Below, in pieces: positions 48,701-59,604 of a stretch of DNA of 64,000 nt. The stretch is taken from positions 5,146,001 to 5,210,000 of the forward strand of contig CAJSYZ010000005.1 of the NCBI GenBank assembly GCA_910574455.1, written 5' to 3'. Numbering within the stretch: position 1 is the first letter of the stretch; every line of letters starts with the position of its first letter. Below the pieces are notes generated by a model. The model searched no databases. It had not been told where the DNA came from and saw nothing but the letters and a program-made list of their open reading frames with translations. The stretch comes from Trichaptum fuscoviolaceum. Its lineage: Eukaryota > Basidiomycota > Agaricomycetes > Hymenochaetales > Trichaptaceae. The position numbers and the translations under genes were made by a program.

Positions 48701-49870
48701 ATGGTCCAGACGCAGTAGACTTCGACGAGTCGTTTCTTAGTGTTCTTGATGAGAGGTCGGCTGTTGCCCTTCGGTCCTTGGATGACTGGGATGGGCATAG
48801 ACACACACTAAGTAGTCTTCCGGTGCATGAATACCTTTTAAATGCTGTCGATGTCAGTCTCCCCTATTTATGACACGCACACTCACTCATCTTGCATTGC
48901 CTTCATAGCTTGACGCTTACGATTATCCGATCAGTGATCGCGACCGCGTCACCTTTAGAAAGTCGGTGTTCTGTCTCGTTACGTTGGGCTATAGTGCTCC
49001 ATGGGAGAAACCGGAAATCCAAGCCTTCGCTGCCGGATTCAACCACAAAGTTGGTTCCCATAACAAAGTCTTTGCGGACGTCAGTATTCAATATAATGAT
49101 AATGAACGTCGCATCTCACTTTTGTCATTCAGTTCCTTGTCTCAGACACCGGCACTCCAATTTCGAGTAAGGGCCTCTTAAACGAACTTTATCGGGTCCG
49201 GCAACCGGGCCATATAATACAACACATAACCTTCCTTGATTATGATGAAAAGATCGTACCTCTTGTAGGCGAAGCACCGTTAGCTGCGAGAGTCAATAAC
49301 GCATTCAATTGCGCATTCATTCCGATGTTTCGCCATAGGCTCCTTGCTTACCTTGAACGTCCTGGACACCCCTTCAATAATCACATTCAGTATGAGCCGG
49401 AGCTACTAGAGCGGTTTGAACGCGAAAGAGGGGATCCTTTGGCGCGGATGCGTCTATTCTTAAACACAGTCACTGGGATCGATAATGTCCCAATTAATCC
49501 AGAGCCAATCACGGTAACCTTAGCTTCTTCCTTCTTTTCGTGTAATGTTCTCATTATGTGCCAGGTCAAGTTCATGGATCTCACTGATGAGGAAGCTATA
49601 GAGGCAAACCGGCCACGTAACACGTCAGATGATATACAGCTAAAGGATGACCAGGTATGTGAACTTACTTGCTATCTCCTCATGACTCTTCTAACGCAAC
49701 GATTGAAGGGCATTACATTTGGGACATGCAACAGGATCATGTACGTCAAGTTAGATGCGGGCCTGCGGAACTCGTTGCTTGAACCTGTGCAAGATGGACA
49801 AGATGGGTTTTTTGAAGCTAAATTGCATGCTTTGTTCATTGCTCAGTCCGGAGTCTTTGGTCGTGTATGA
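45729..49870 (+). CDS. HECT-like ubiquitin ligase with N-terminal Cys module
   Basis: Large multi-exon gene. ATG 45729 begins MARHKLTPRG and a probable zinc module: C-x4-C-x3-C, then after an intron C-x2-C-x-C-x4-H in ERCAFCGCLPRMH. A long Ala/Pro-rich low-complexity region follows (about 46171-46560), then a helical block (DELVLKIIHRF, LDSLYQFLVRSGLF) and a second disordered stretch (about 47400-48000). The C-terminal 500 residues have HECT features: LHNAILRRF, the C-lobe signature RLFLNTVTGIDNVP and the catalytic-Cys loop ITFGTCNRIMYVKL about 45 residues before the stop (TGA 49868-49870), the expected distance. This would be an E3 that forms a thioester with ubiquitin. Related multi-copy genes are, to my knowledge, common in Agaricomycetes. 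I did not resolve every exon. A minus-strand frame at 46052-46546 is antisense noise. Confidence 0.72.
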
Positions 49871-51519
49871 CTTTATTTGCGTTGAAACTAAGTACTTGTA
49901 TGTACATCTACAGATCGAAATATCAGACATGATCTATAACTATATCCTATCATGCCATCGCTGCCTAGAATAGTCTTCCTTCACGGGTGCTTGTAAGTTC
50001 CGAGTTATATTTCAGAGCTCCTATCTGAACTATAAATTGGTGGGAGTGACTTATCTGCTTTTGAAGCATTGCTTCTCTTCTTTCTATGCAATTTGTTGCT
50101 ATCTATCCCATGGAAAGACAGTCGATCGATCGTTCGCGCGAATTCATTCACGCCTTATCCTTCCCATGATTCTGTATACAGCAAGACCACATGATGCAGT
50201 CTGGTCAACCATGGTGTGATGCATGTGTATCTAGAACGAATGAGACTCATCTTCTTGATCACTTCATGACTGCGCTGCATGTGATGCAACACTGCCCCAT
50301 AAACTTGGGCGCTGCTGTCATTGTGTGAAATGCCCCGTGAGCTTTCATGTCTCGTACATAATGTAACCACCGTACCTTTGCCTTTCATTACTCTGGATTC
50401 ACTGGCGTCCTGACCCCCAATTATAAGTCTCTCGAACGCATCCAGCGTTTCGAAGGGAGGAGACAGGTCTGCCGCCTTGCGCAGGATTGCAGGATTACTG
50501 ACGAATGCGCTGTCCGTAGCCAACGTCTGAGAATGCACGCTTTCCGCACACTGCGTCCGGGTGGCCTCAGCCATGGAAAGGGATGAACACTGTCCTAAGA
50601 CTGCGTCCGGGTGGCCTCAGCCGCGAAAGGGATGAACACTGTCCTAAGACTGCGTTCGGTGGCCTCAGCCGGGAAAGGGATGAACACTGTCCTAAGACTG
50701 CGTTCGGGTGGCCTCAGCCGGGAAAGGGATGAACACTGTCCTAAGACTGCGTTCGGGTGGCCTCAGCCGCGAAAGGGATGAACATTGTCCTAAGACTGCA
50801 TTCGGTGGCCTCAGCCGCGAAAGGGATGAACACTGTCCTAAGACTGCGTTCGGTGGCCTCAGCCAGGAAAGCGGGAAAGGGATGAACATTGTCCTAAGAC
50901 TGCGTTCGGGTGGCCTCAGCCAGGAAAGCGGGAAAGGGATGAACACTGTCCTAAGACTGCGTCCGGGTGGCCTCAGCCGCACGACGAGAATAGGACACCT
51001 GCAGGAGCACATGAGGTGGAAGCAACCTCGGACGTTGATTGTGCTTCGCGATAAGAAGACCATTGGGCGCTGAAATGGATACGAGCTGCGTTGAACTACA
51101 TGAAACTCAGGCTGCATTGTGCTTTCGCGCGATGTCAGTCGAGATCAACGTTGAAAGAACGCTGAAGTTGGCGTTCTGCCAGTGCCTTACGCCCACCGTT
51201 TGATTACATAAGTATTTGCCATTTTGCTCCCGTGCGTACTTACCTTTTTGCCTCCGCCACATTTGCCTTCGCCACACGTGTTGAATCGAGATAGGCTTTT
51301 TGCTTCCGCACCCAATTGCACTTCACTCAACCCCACATCTCCCTTTCGTTTTCTTCTCCTCTTTGTTAAACATCTACACGTCCATTTCTTTCTAACTATA
51401 ATTCCCTCTTTTTGCTTTCATTTGTCAACTTTGGCTGAACCGTGCGCGAAAGCACTCGGTGTAGGCTCACTGTTGAATCTATCCATCCATTCGTTTCTTA
51501 CTTTCAGCTCTTCCTCCTC
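49871..51519. other. Spacer containing a minisatellite
   Basis: Apart from the tandem array at 50550-50980 nothing is recognisable. The frames across the array, on both strands, are produced by the repeat. The region 51200-51519 is pyrimidine-rich and is the probable promoter and leader of the following gene. Confidence 0.5.
50550..50980. repeat. Minisatellite, about 8.5 copies of a 48-57 bp unit
   Basis: The unit begins ACTGCGTTCGGGTGGCCTCA and ends GGGATGAACACTGTCCTAAG. Copies differ by a G in the GGTGG run (48 or 49 bp), and two copies carry an 8-bp insertion AGGAAAGC giving 56-57 bp. Because unit length is not a multiple of three, the array cannot encode a regular protein repeat. The last copy breaks off after CCTCAGCCGC. 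Confidence 0.95.
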
Positions 51520-53478
51520 ATGGCACCTAGAAAGGCGGGAACGAAATCGACGGGGGGGTGTGCGCCTTACAAACCCCGTGAGTTCACCCTGTCTGGACTT
51601 CATCCGAAGTCGCCCTCACTTCTCCTCAGTTACAGGTCGTGGTGCCAGCAGCGTTACGTACCAGAGTGAGCTCCATTCCATCTACACCTCTTGCTTCTTA
51701 TCGTATCTATTATCCGGCAGGTACTCAAGAAGGGAACATGCAGGCCACACATGCTGTCGGTGCGTGTGTACTACATACCTACATCTTTCAACTTTGTACT
51801 CATGTTTTATTCGGCAGTATGTGCTGGCAGTAATACCAATGCATTGGCTCTTTCCCATGCTCCGGTCACGACTGTTAATACACTCTTGAAGAGGCCCAGA
51901 GACACCGCCATGTTGCCGGAAGGGCTTCCTCGGAAACAACAAAAGATACATCACGCACAGTTAGAACTTGATGAGGGAGATACGAAGGTGAGTTAATACC
52001 GGTCTTCATTACTTCTCGATATACTTTATTTCAACATCTTGTCTAGGTTCAGCCTGATGACGTGAGTGACAGCGATAAACCTTAAGCAGACTATGTTTGA
52101 CCATGCTTCCTGCAGCATTGTTGCTTTTGCCATGATGGGGGTGATCTTGTTACTTGTTCTAGAACTCCATGTCCTCTGGTCATGTGTTCCGAATGTGTAC
52201 GTTTCGATGCACGGAGTAGCTTCGAATTCGTATGCCCCTCGTGTTGGAATATCACCGTCGAGAAGCCGCAGACACCCGGGACGAACAAACCATATCCTGT
52301 GGGTTCCACGATCTTCCTATAAAGTTGAATTCCCGTATGCTGATTGTGTCCAACCCCCACCACTCAAGTGGACTATTCTTAGGTCGCCTACGGTTCGCGA
52401 TTACAGGTCAGGCGTGAATACATCACCTCTTCTCATCCTCGATTTCTCTTTGTCTTCCTTGAACAACCTTTCCATCGGAGTGGTATTCCATGCACAATTG
52501 AAGTTGTCGTATCTGGAGCGTGCCGACGACGTATGTGTGTTCACTTTCACTCCATGTCGATTAGACTTATATGTTCCACAGTTGTGCTACTTATCAATTC
52601 CGTTTGATTCTGAGGATGTCGATTTGGAGGCAAAGCGTGCTGATATTCTTCGACGCCTCTCCGATGGCAACGGCTACCATCGTTACCGTCGAGTTCTTCT
52701 TATCGTCAATTCCCATACGAACACGGAGGGTTTGATCTATCATACTGTCAACGGTGCTACTGATTTCGGTGAAGTAAGCCGATGTCATATATTTACCAAT
52801 ATGGCATCCTCTAACATGCATTCAGTTCTTCAACTGGTTGTTCGGAAACGAATTGGCAGATTTCCTCTTCGAGCGAACAGCCACCATGGTTCTGACCTGT
52901 TGTGGATCGTACATGGCTGATGCATCGCAAATGCGATCGATTCACGCACTTAACGGACGGTATGAACTCCCGGATTCCGTACGCTTCCTTGTTCTGATAC
53001 CGTCTTAACTAGCGGCATTGTGAAGCATATCATGTCATTCGGCGCTGTGAAGTTTCATCCCAGTTTGGCCTTGAATTTGGTAACGGCAACTCTGTACGAT
53101 TTCTATGTCAGCCGAAAGAAGTTTGAACACGCGCTGGAAAAACATCTTGTAGGCAGTGACGTTGGGAGTCACGCTTGCATCAATCTCTTTTCACTCGACG
53201 GATGGCGTATTTATACTTGGGGTTCAGACAGTACTCGACCTTTCGGTGTTGTTCCTCGTGCGATGTGCGACAATTGCGGTTCCGTTGCACCATGGCGCAG
53301 GAAGCATGACCCGCATGACATGTCCAAATCTAGGGTCAGTCTCAAGTGTCGTGTCTGCAATGCATCTGGCGGTACACATGTCATGCCTTCCGGTTTGCAA
53401 CCCATCCATGTTCAAGCGGCTCAAAAGTGGTACTTTCGAGATCATCCTCTTAAAAATGGCTCGATTTCATTCCGTTGA
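51520..53478 (+). CDS. Histone-H3-tail-like, PHD-finger, caspase-like domain protein
   Basis: Multi-exon gene on the plus strand. ATG 51520 encodes MAPRKAGTKSTGGCAPYKP in exon 1, continued after a 56-bp intron by LTGRGA; this matches the histone H3 N-terminus around KSTGGKAPRKQL. After short exons with a basic stretch (LLKRPRD, PRKQQK) comes a PHD-type zinc finger at about 52115-52270: CFCHDGGDLVTC, PCPLVMCSECV, FVCPSCW. Next is a domain with the caspase order: YRRVLLIVNSHTNTEGLIYH (His near 52712), then FFNWLFGNEL and TATMVLTCCGSY (Cys near 52900). The C-terminus has a probable zinc ribbon, CDNCGSVAPW and CRVC. Stop TGA 53476-53478. I know this arrangement only as an uncharacterised expanded family in mushrooms; peptidase activity is inferred from the His/Cys pattern. 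Exons between 52280 and 52500 are not settled. Confidence 0.7.
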
Positions 53479-53956
53479 AATATTTTGTCCTCTCGTGTTG
53501 TCGTCTTTGCTTGGTTCTATTCTTTCTCACTCCAGTTTAATACAGACTATCGGACACTCGAAGTATGTTTATATCTATGTATATAGAAGTTCTCCATGTA
53601 TCATAGACTGATGATCTCACCGTTGCCTGTTTTATCCTCAAATATAAGAGGTCGTTCTTTGTGCATTGTGTGCATCAAGACAACAGCATTACCGCGGAGG
53701 CGAGCTATAAAAATAGACTAGAGGGCTGAACACCGATTTGGGAATGGTTCGATTTCATTTCTCATAACGTACGTGTTCGTTTTTTGCATCCATCATCCAT
53801 CTGCTGACCATAGAACTTTTTATGCGTCCGCCCAGAACTACATCCCAGATACTATCTTTCTGACGCAGGTAAGCAGTTCAGGATTCTTTAATGTCTATCA
53901 TTCGCTCACAATTCTATGGTACGGGCTGTCGTTAGTGAAATTTGCTCTCTTCATAC
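53479..53956. other. Spacer between the PHD/caspase-like and 898-residue genes
   Basis: The two genes are in the same direction with 478 bp between them. No motif recognised. Confidence 0.5.
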
Positions 53957-56710
53957 ATGGCGACCTGGGAAAAAGAGTTCACGAATAGGCGACATGTCAT
54001 GCGAATTGACGGCAATATAGTCATTGCATACAACGCCATAGGACCGTTCACATCTCGTATTGATCCGAGGCATACACCTCCCTTGCGACGGTTGCATCTG
54101 CCAGTATACGAATCTAGAGAACTGCCCTATCTATGTGCGACTCCGGCAGCTCCGGACTACTCCGGTGCTATTCTTGGACGCCTCTCCCAAACTATTGAAC
54201 ATTTCCCTGTCGTCCAGATCGGCTCTGGATATTATTTGGATCGGACGATTGCTGCGCGTTGGCGATCCCTAGAACAAGCATTAATGGGTGTCGCGCTCTG
54301 TCTATTGAAGAATACGACACAACCAATGGTCCCCTTAGAGTACAGATTCCCTGCTCCTCCCCATTTACAAGGATACATGGAATCATACGCCTCGCCACAT
54401 GCGGCTCGAGTCGCAATCCAACGATCCAGGGATGCGTTCCAGCCTCTCATTGCTCACGCTGCGTGGGCAGCAATCCTTCATCGAGGCAAGACACTATGGG
54501 AGTTCTATGCACGTGGAGTGGACATGGAACCCATTCTAGACAAATCGTGGATAGAGACTTTGATAGAGAAGGCAGGGGTGCATGACGCGTGGGTGCACGA
54601 ACTTCGCATGTCCGCCATTTGCGACTTTGGAATTCGACGATCAGGACTCATACTGCGAAACCCGAAAGAATGGTTGTACAGCTCGAAGCTCCCCGCCCTC
54701 ATTCTATCGAACGTTCCCGTATGGATAGAATGGGGAACGGGTCCATACAACGCTCTCCCATTCACGTGGAATTCGGAACTGATGGAAATGTATGGTCCTA
54801 GCGAGAAGGAAATATCGCATGCCAAAGCATGGCTGTCACCACCGAAAACGCCACCTGTTCCTCCAAAGCCCCTCCCATTCAACGTGCCGAAGAACTCTGA
54901 GGAGGTTGACACGAACGAGGTTCAGGTCGAAGACGTGAACGAAGTAGAATGTGTTACGTCCCAGCCAACGGAACAAGAGACATCCAACACAGCGCATGCA
55001 CCATTGACAGCTCACCACATTGACATTCACGAATGGATTAAAATGAAACAGATCCTCATTGAAAATGCAATGTGCAAAGCGGACGAAGGGAAAAACCACA
55101 AGTGGAAGCAACGTCAAGAGGCGGCGAAGGCATTTAAATGTCCAGGAGTGCGAGGAGCAATTGTATACGAATGGGACAGGGATGAGTGCCAGCGACCTGT
55201 CCGTTCGCGAGTCAACAGAGCTAACGTGGAGCAGGCCTGGTACATGTTCGCTGACAGCCATCGATGGTACAACTGCGTGGAAAACGAATGGGAGTTATGT
55301 CTTGAATTGGACCCAAACACTATACCCCATGATATTGACGAGGAATATGACGATTACCTGCTTGAATATGATGAACAATCAAATGTCACTTCAACTGGTT
55401 GGCTCACGAAGGATAGAGATGAAGTCGAGTTGGACGAACGATTGCTTGCCACAAATTCGTTCACCCAGGACGATATCGAGACGCGTGGCAAATGGGATCT
55501 AGGCGAAAATGTGATGGACGCACTGGAACTGATCACACTTCAGTTCGGGTATGCTTACGTCTCTGGTTCTAAATACGAGACGTTTCCCAAACCACCGATC
55601 AAGTTGCAGAAGGCTCTTCGCATCATAGGCGATGGTTTCGTAACACCGGTCTACAAATTGGCATCAGGAGCAGAAGCAAGTGTCATCCAATATGTCATGT
55701 ACCTTGATGCAGTCGGGCATGCAGATGTTAACATCTGCGAGGTTCCAAGCGTACTATGTGATCTATACCCAGACAATCCGATGTTCTTAGGGCATCGCCG
55801 TTCTACCGTTCGTATACAGGAAGCAGTCTACATGGGTACCATGCTATACATCATACAACACGTCGAGGAAGAAAGGAATCCGGATTGGGTCTTGGCAGTG
55901 AGAGATCCTTGTACGGCTGTGCGGTGCATGCGTTCCATGCCCACATCTCTTACAGAGCTCGTTCGCGATTTTATTAACACAAAAACCCCTTTCTACACGC
56001 TAAGGCCTATCCCGGACATCAGTAAAGAGAACGAGGGACGAGCTCTCCCCAAGGTTGAGAATTTCCTAGGTACGCGAATTGGACTGGGCCCAAGGCAGAT
56101 AGGACACGTTCTCGATCTCACCGACTACGTCGCCTATGAAGCTGTGAAAAAGAAGCTTGTCCAGGACGAGAGGATCGCTCGAGCAGTTGTGAAACGAGGG
56201 GGTGTAATATTGCGTTTGGCAGAGGGTCTGGTCGATGAATTCGCTGTGTTGGATGGGCCAGTATGGGATGCGGCAGGAAAAGTCGTGCGAGTCGCCATTG
56301 TCATTGACGGCGCAACGCGAGAGTATTTCGATGACGATATGTCATTGGAGGAGTTAGCGACATATGTGGGCTTGTATCGCTTGGAAAGTGAGTGACTATT
56401 CGACATCATGTGGGGTGAACAGTGCTAACGGCCGTTCAACACAGCGTCCACAACTGCAGCGCCGGGTGAGACGTCGTGGTGGCCGACTTTCAACAAATTT
56501 GAAGAAAGTGGGTTAAATGTTGGTGTTTGGACACCTCGTTGCGAGCAATGGTTCCAGGCACGGCGCGCGGACATTTTAGATAAAGGCTATAATCCACTGA
56601 CCTCGACAAAGTGGAGAAATGCGTTGAGATGTGAAATGGAAACGAAGCGCCTTTACAAGGCAGCTCGAGTCCTAGCAGTGCGGTACATTGCTAACCATTG
56701 TAAAGTGTGA
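53957..56710 (+). CDS. Large protein of unknown function (898 residues)
   Basis: I do not recognise a catalytic domain. ATG 53957 (MATWEKEFT) opens a single exon of 2431 nt, followed by one 57-bp intron (56388-56444) and a final exon ending at TGA 56708-56710. Such a long exon is unusual in this intron-rich window. Visible parts: a folded N-terminal region (residues 1-290) rich in Trp and aromatic residues; a Pro-rich acidic linker at about 295-360 (PPKTPPVPPKPLPFNVP); a charged helical segment with KWKQRQEAAKAF; an acidic stretch (EEYDDYLLEYDEQ); and a C-terminal part with WWPTFNKF and QWFQARRADIL. There is no signal peptide or membrane segment. It belongs, as far as I can tell, to a family known only from Agaricomycetes. 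It follows the HECT-like and PHD/caspase-like genes on the same strand. Confidence 0.75.
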
Positions 56711-57600
56711 AAATAGATGACGATGAGCAGGTCGCGGATATAGGGATATTCATAGCGTTCATATGTAGAGCGTTTTGAGTCCAGACAATATATTGCAAAT
56801 TTGCGATACATGATATACATAAATTGAGGCAAAGGACGTCAGTATGAACCTGATAACGCGAAGAAGAGACGCTCTAGGTTGTCAAAAAATTAGCAATCGA
56901 AATTAGCGCAAACTGAACGGAACAGATTTTCTGCATGAGAGAAGGGGCCAGGAGCTGAAAATAGCTGTGTGCTAATGAAAAGTGAGCCATTACCAGCGAA
57001 TATAGCTTATCCCGTCAAAGAGCTAACAAGCGGATGCTATTTCAATTTAGAATTTAGAGATTTAGGCGTTAGGAAAGCTGGGGTGTGGGGGATCATATAG
57101 ACAAATTCTATTTATAGGCAGTCGTTCACCATGTACACATCTTGCACGTGCAAGGAATCTAGATGATATTACTGTCCCTGATCTACGCAAGTGATCCACA
57201 GATGTAAGTAAGACGATGAGATATGATGTTTCCGGAGATCATCAATACACTGACACTCGTTTCCGTAGACTGAGTTCATGGAAGACTTCATTAAATTACA
57301 AGAATGTATACTAACAGGATGATACAAATACATCGTATGACACAGACAATGACGAAGAGGAGGATATCGTCTAAGGGACGCCGACTGATCTACTTTACAT
57401 TTCGTATCAAAGGTTTCGGAAAGAAGAAGAAGAAGAAGAAGAAGAAGAAGAAGAAGAAGGAATTATCAAGCAACATCGGTGCCCCACCAGAAGGTCCCGA
57501 CGCGCCGCAAAGGGCATGTGCGTCGGGTTCGCCCATGCCCAACGTATACCTCCCACGTAGTGGCTTCCATGGAAGCCGTCTTTAAAGTCCAGATGAGTAT
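56711..57600. other. Spacer with an (AAG)n microsatellite
   Basis: A run of about twelve AAG triplets lies at about 57421-57458. A 93-codon frame through it (57304-57585) is Lys-rich because of the repeat and is unlikely to be a gene. Nothing else was recognised. Confidence 0.55.
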
Positions 57601-57639
57601 TTTATGAGTATCTGAAGGCGAAGAAATGGCTTACCCATG

Positions 57640-57975
57640 AGCGCCTCTTGAACACATGAAAGGTTCCCATACTCTGACCCCGGTCGTCGAGCGCACGCAC
57701 AGTCGCGTGTTCATCATGGCTGTGAAACTCGCGACTAGATGGTGATAAGCATGGAATCACGGAAGACACGTGAGTGTAAAGACTTACTACACTCGCATAG
57801 TCCAAATTCTAACACCCATCTCGTTCCGAAGCGTCATCGCAATGTCCGACACCAACTTACGAAGGCGCGCACGATCCTCTGGCTTGTCTGCGAGGATGTC
57901 GTTGAAGAACTCGATGTCGACCGACAGATCGGTCGTAGAGTAGTTGGAAAGATTGAGAGTGTTGAGGTGGGCCAT
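57640..57975 (-). CDS. Possible small unrecognised gene
   Basis: ATG 57975 on the minus strand opens MAHLNTLNLSNYSTTDLS, with later ADKPEDRARLRKLVSDIAM and MGVRIWTMR. A good donor (GTAGTAAG near 57787) and acceptor (CATCTAG near 57737) keep the frame into REFHSHDEHATVRALDD and MGTFHVFKRRSW, after which a GTAAGC donor follows near 57640. Amino-acid composition and splice sites look coding, but no family is recognised and the 3' end was not found before the AAG repeat. Confidence 0.35.
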
Positions 57976-59600
57976 GGCGAGGGGTTTTTTTTTGTCAGCG
58001 GCGCAAGAAGAGAGATGCAAGGGGCAGAGTATGTGGAACAGGAGCAGATGAGTGCGATGATAGAATACGTATGTTAGACTGACGAAGATTTTATAGTGCT
58101 CAAGGACCTTCAACGAAAGAACAACTGCGCACGGTGCATAGCTATACCGATTATACAGCTATACCTATTCAAGAGCATGGGAAGATGAGTAGAGTCATTG
58201 GAGTTCATTAAACCTTATACCAGTCTAATCTGAGTGACGGCGAACTGATTCAAGAGAGTGCTTCTTCCATCAAAGACCCTGGACCATCAGCCGGCCGTAT
58301 GCTCGCCTTCCTGTGTCCATGCAAAGCACGAAAGACTAAGTGAGTGTATGAAACGTTCATGAAGACTAGATAGAGACTAACAAATGCATTGGCGTAGGTA
58401 TCAAGCAAGGGGATGACGGAGGGTGGGTTGAGCGGTGACACAAGTCTAAATATAACTGCATTCATGGGTCCGAAGTCCGGCCCTTCTTAATAGATGCAAT
58501 GCGCGTGTTTGATACGAAACTTTGTAAGTACTTCTCCTCAATGCACAAACTGACTGAAGATGCTGTGATGATCGGAATACAAGGACACGGGACGGCAGCG
58601 AAGAAGTCCGTGACTGAAACCGAGGTGTTGGGACGGCTGTGCAAGAAGAACAAACACAAAGACATGCAGAAACAAAGATAAACAGGTGGACGTCGGACTC
58701 AAGGCATGCGGATAGAATAACTTCTTTTGACGCCGAGGGGTGACCAGAGCGAAGGACAGTAAATTTAGACACAGGATCGAAAAAAGACTAAACTGACATG
58801 CGGATAATCGGATAGTCCAGTTCAAACGACGGAGATGAACGAGGTCATGGCCACAAGGGATCCGGAACGATCGGGGTAGCCTGAGAAGGAGAGCAAGAAT
58901 GCAATTGGTCGGTAAGTTGATGAGGATTACTACTCTGCTAGGATCTGATGCAACCTTAGCCTTGGAAATGAATCCGAATACCCGAATACAGCACTTATTG
59001 GACTCACGAACGTGCAGAGCCGCGGAGACACGAAAGATCGTTCTAGAATGCATCAAGTAAATGCATCAAACGCCGGAAATGACTGGATGGCTATGTCTTC
59101 TCAGCTTCGAGGGCTGCGGATGACTAGGGATTCTCAGACGTAAGTATGCATCGCATTATCGAATTGCTTCCATAAAACTTACCTTTCGTACAAGCCGCAT
59201 TGACTCAATAGCGTGGGTGCGTACGAAGGACTCAGAAGGCACTGCAGAAATGCACGTTTGGTCTATATGTCGTGTGGGAGAGGAGCCGATGTCCGATGGC
59301 AGGCGATGTTCGACTGAGACAACGAGGGATACGCTTCTATGGAAATGTCGTGTCCGGTAAGTGAAATTCCCGTGATCTGCATTAATTATACTGCAATTTG
59401 AACGGGATCCAAAGGTCATTGGGACAATGAACATATTTGGAAGCACTGGGTGAGCGGATTAATAATCAGCCCGCGCACGCGCATCGGCGCAGCCTTAGGC
59501 CAAAAACCTTATCGGTGCTATCCTCCCAGCTCTGAAGCCCGACTATGCCACGCACGCGAAACACGTTCAATAACGACGCGACGGATAGCAGAGCCTGAAG
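57976..59600. other. Interval without recognised genes
   Basis: Several minus-strand frames of 60-170 codons (58250-59056) have signal-peptide-like hydrophobic starts but no consistent domain or splice pattern. I cannot support a gene here. Confidence 0.4.
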
Positions 59601-59604
59601 CAGG

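Noticed and set aside
50550..50980. CRISPR array
   Set aside because: The units are head-to-tail repeats without spacers, in a eukaryotic context.
50708..51073. Protein with apparent GLSRERDEHCPKTAFG repeats
   Set aside because: Produced by the minisatellite; unit lengths of 48, 49, 56 and 57 bp change frame from copy to copy.
52066..52920. 284-codon open frame on the plus strand
   Set aside because: It reads through the exons and introns of the PHD/caspase-like gene in a different frame; the real exons show the PHD Cys pattern and splice sites.
57304..57585. Lys-rich small protein
   Set aside because: Its open frame is carried by the AAG microsatellite.
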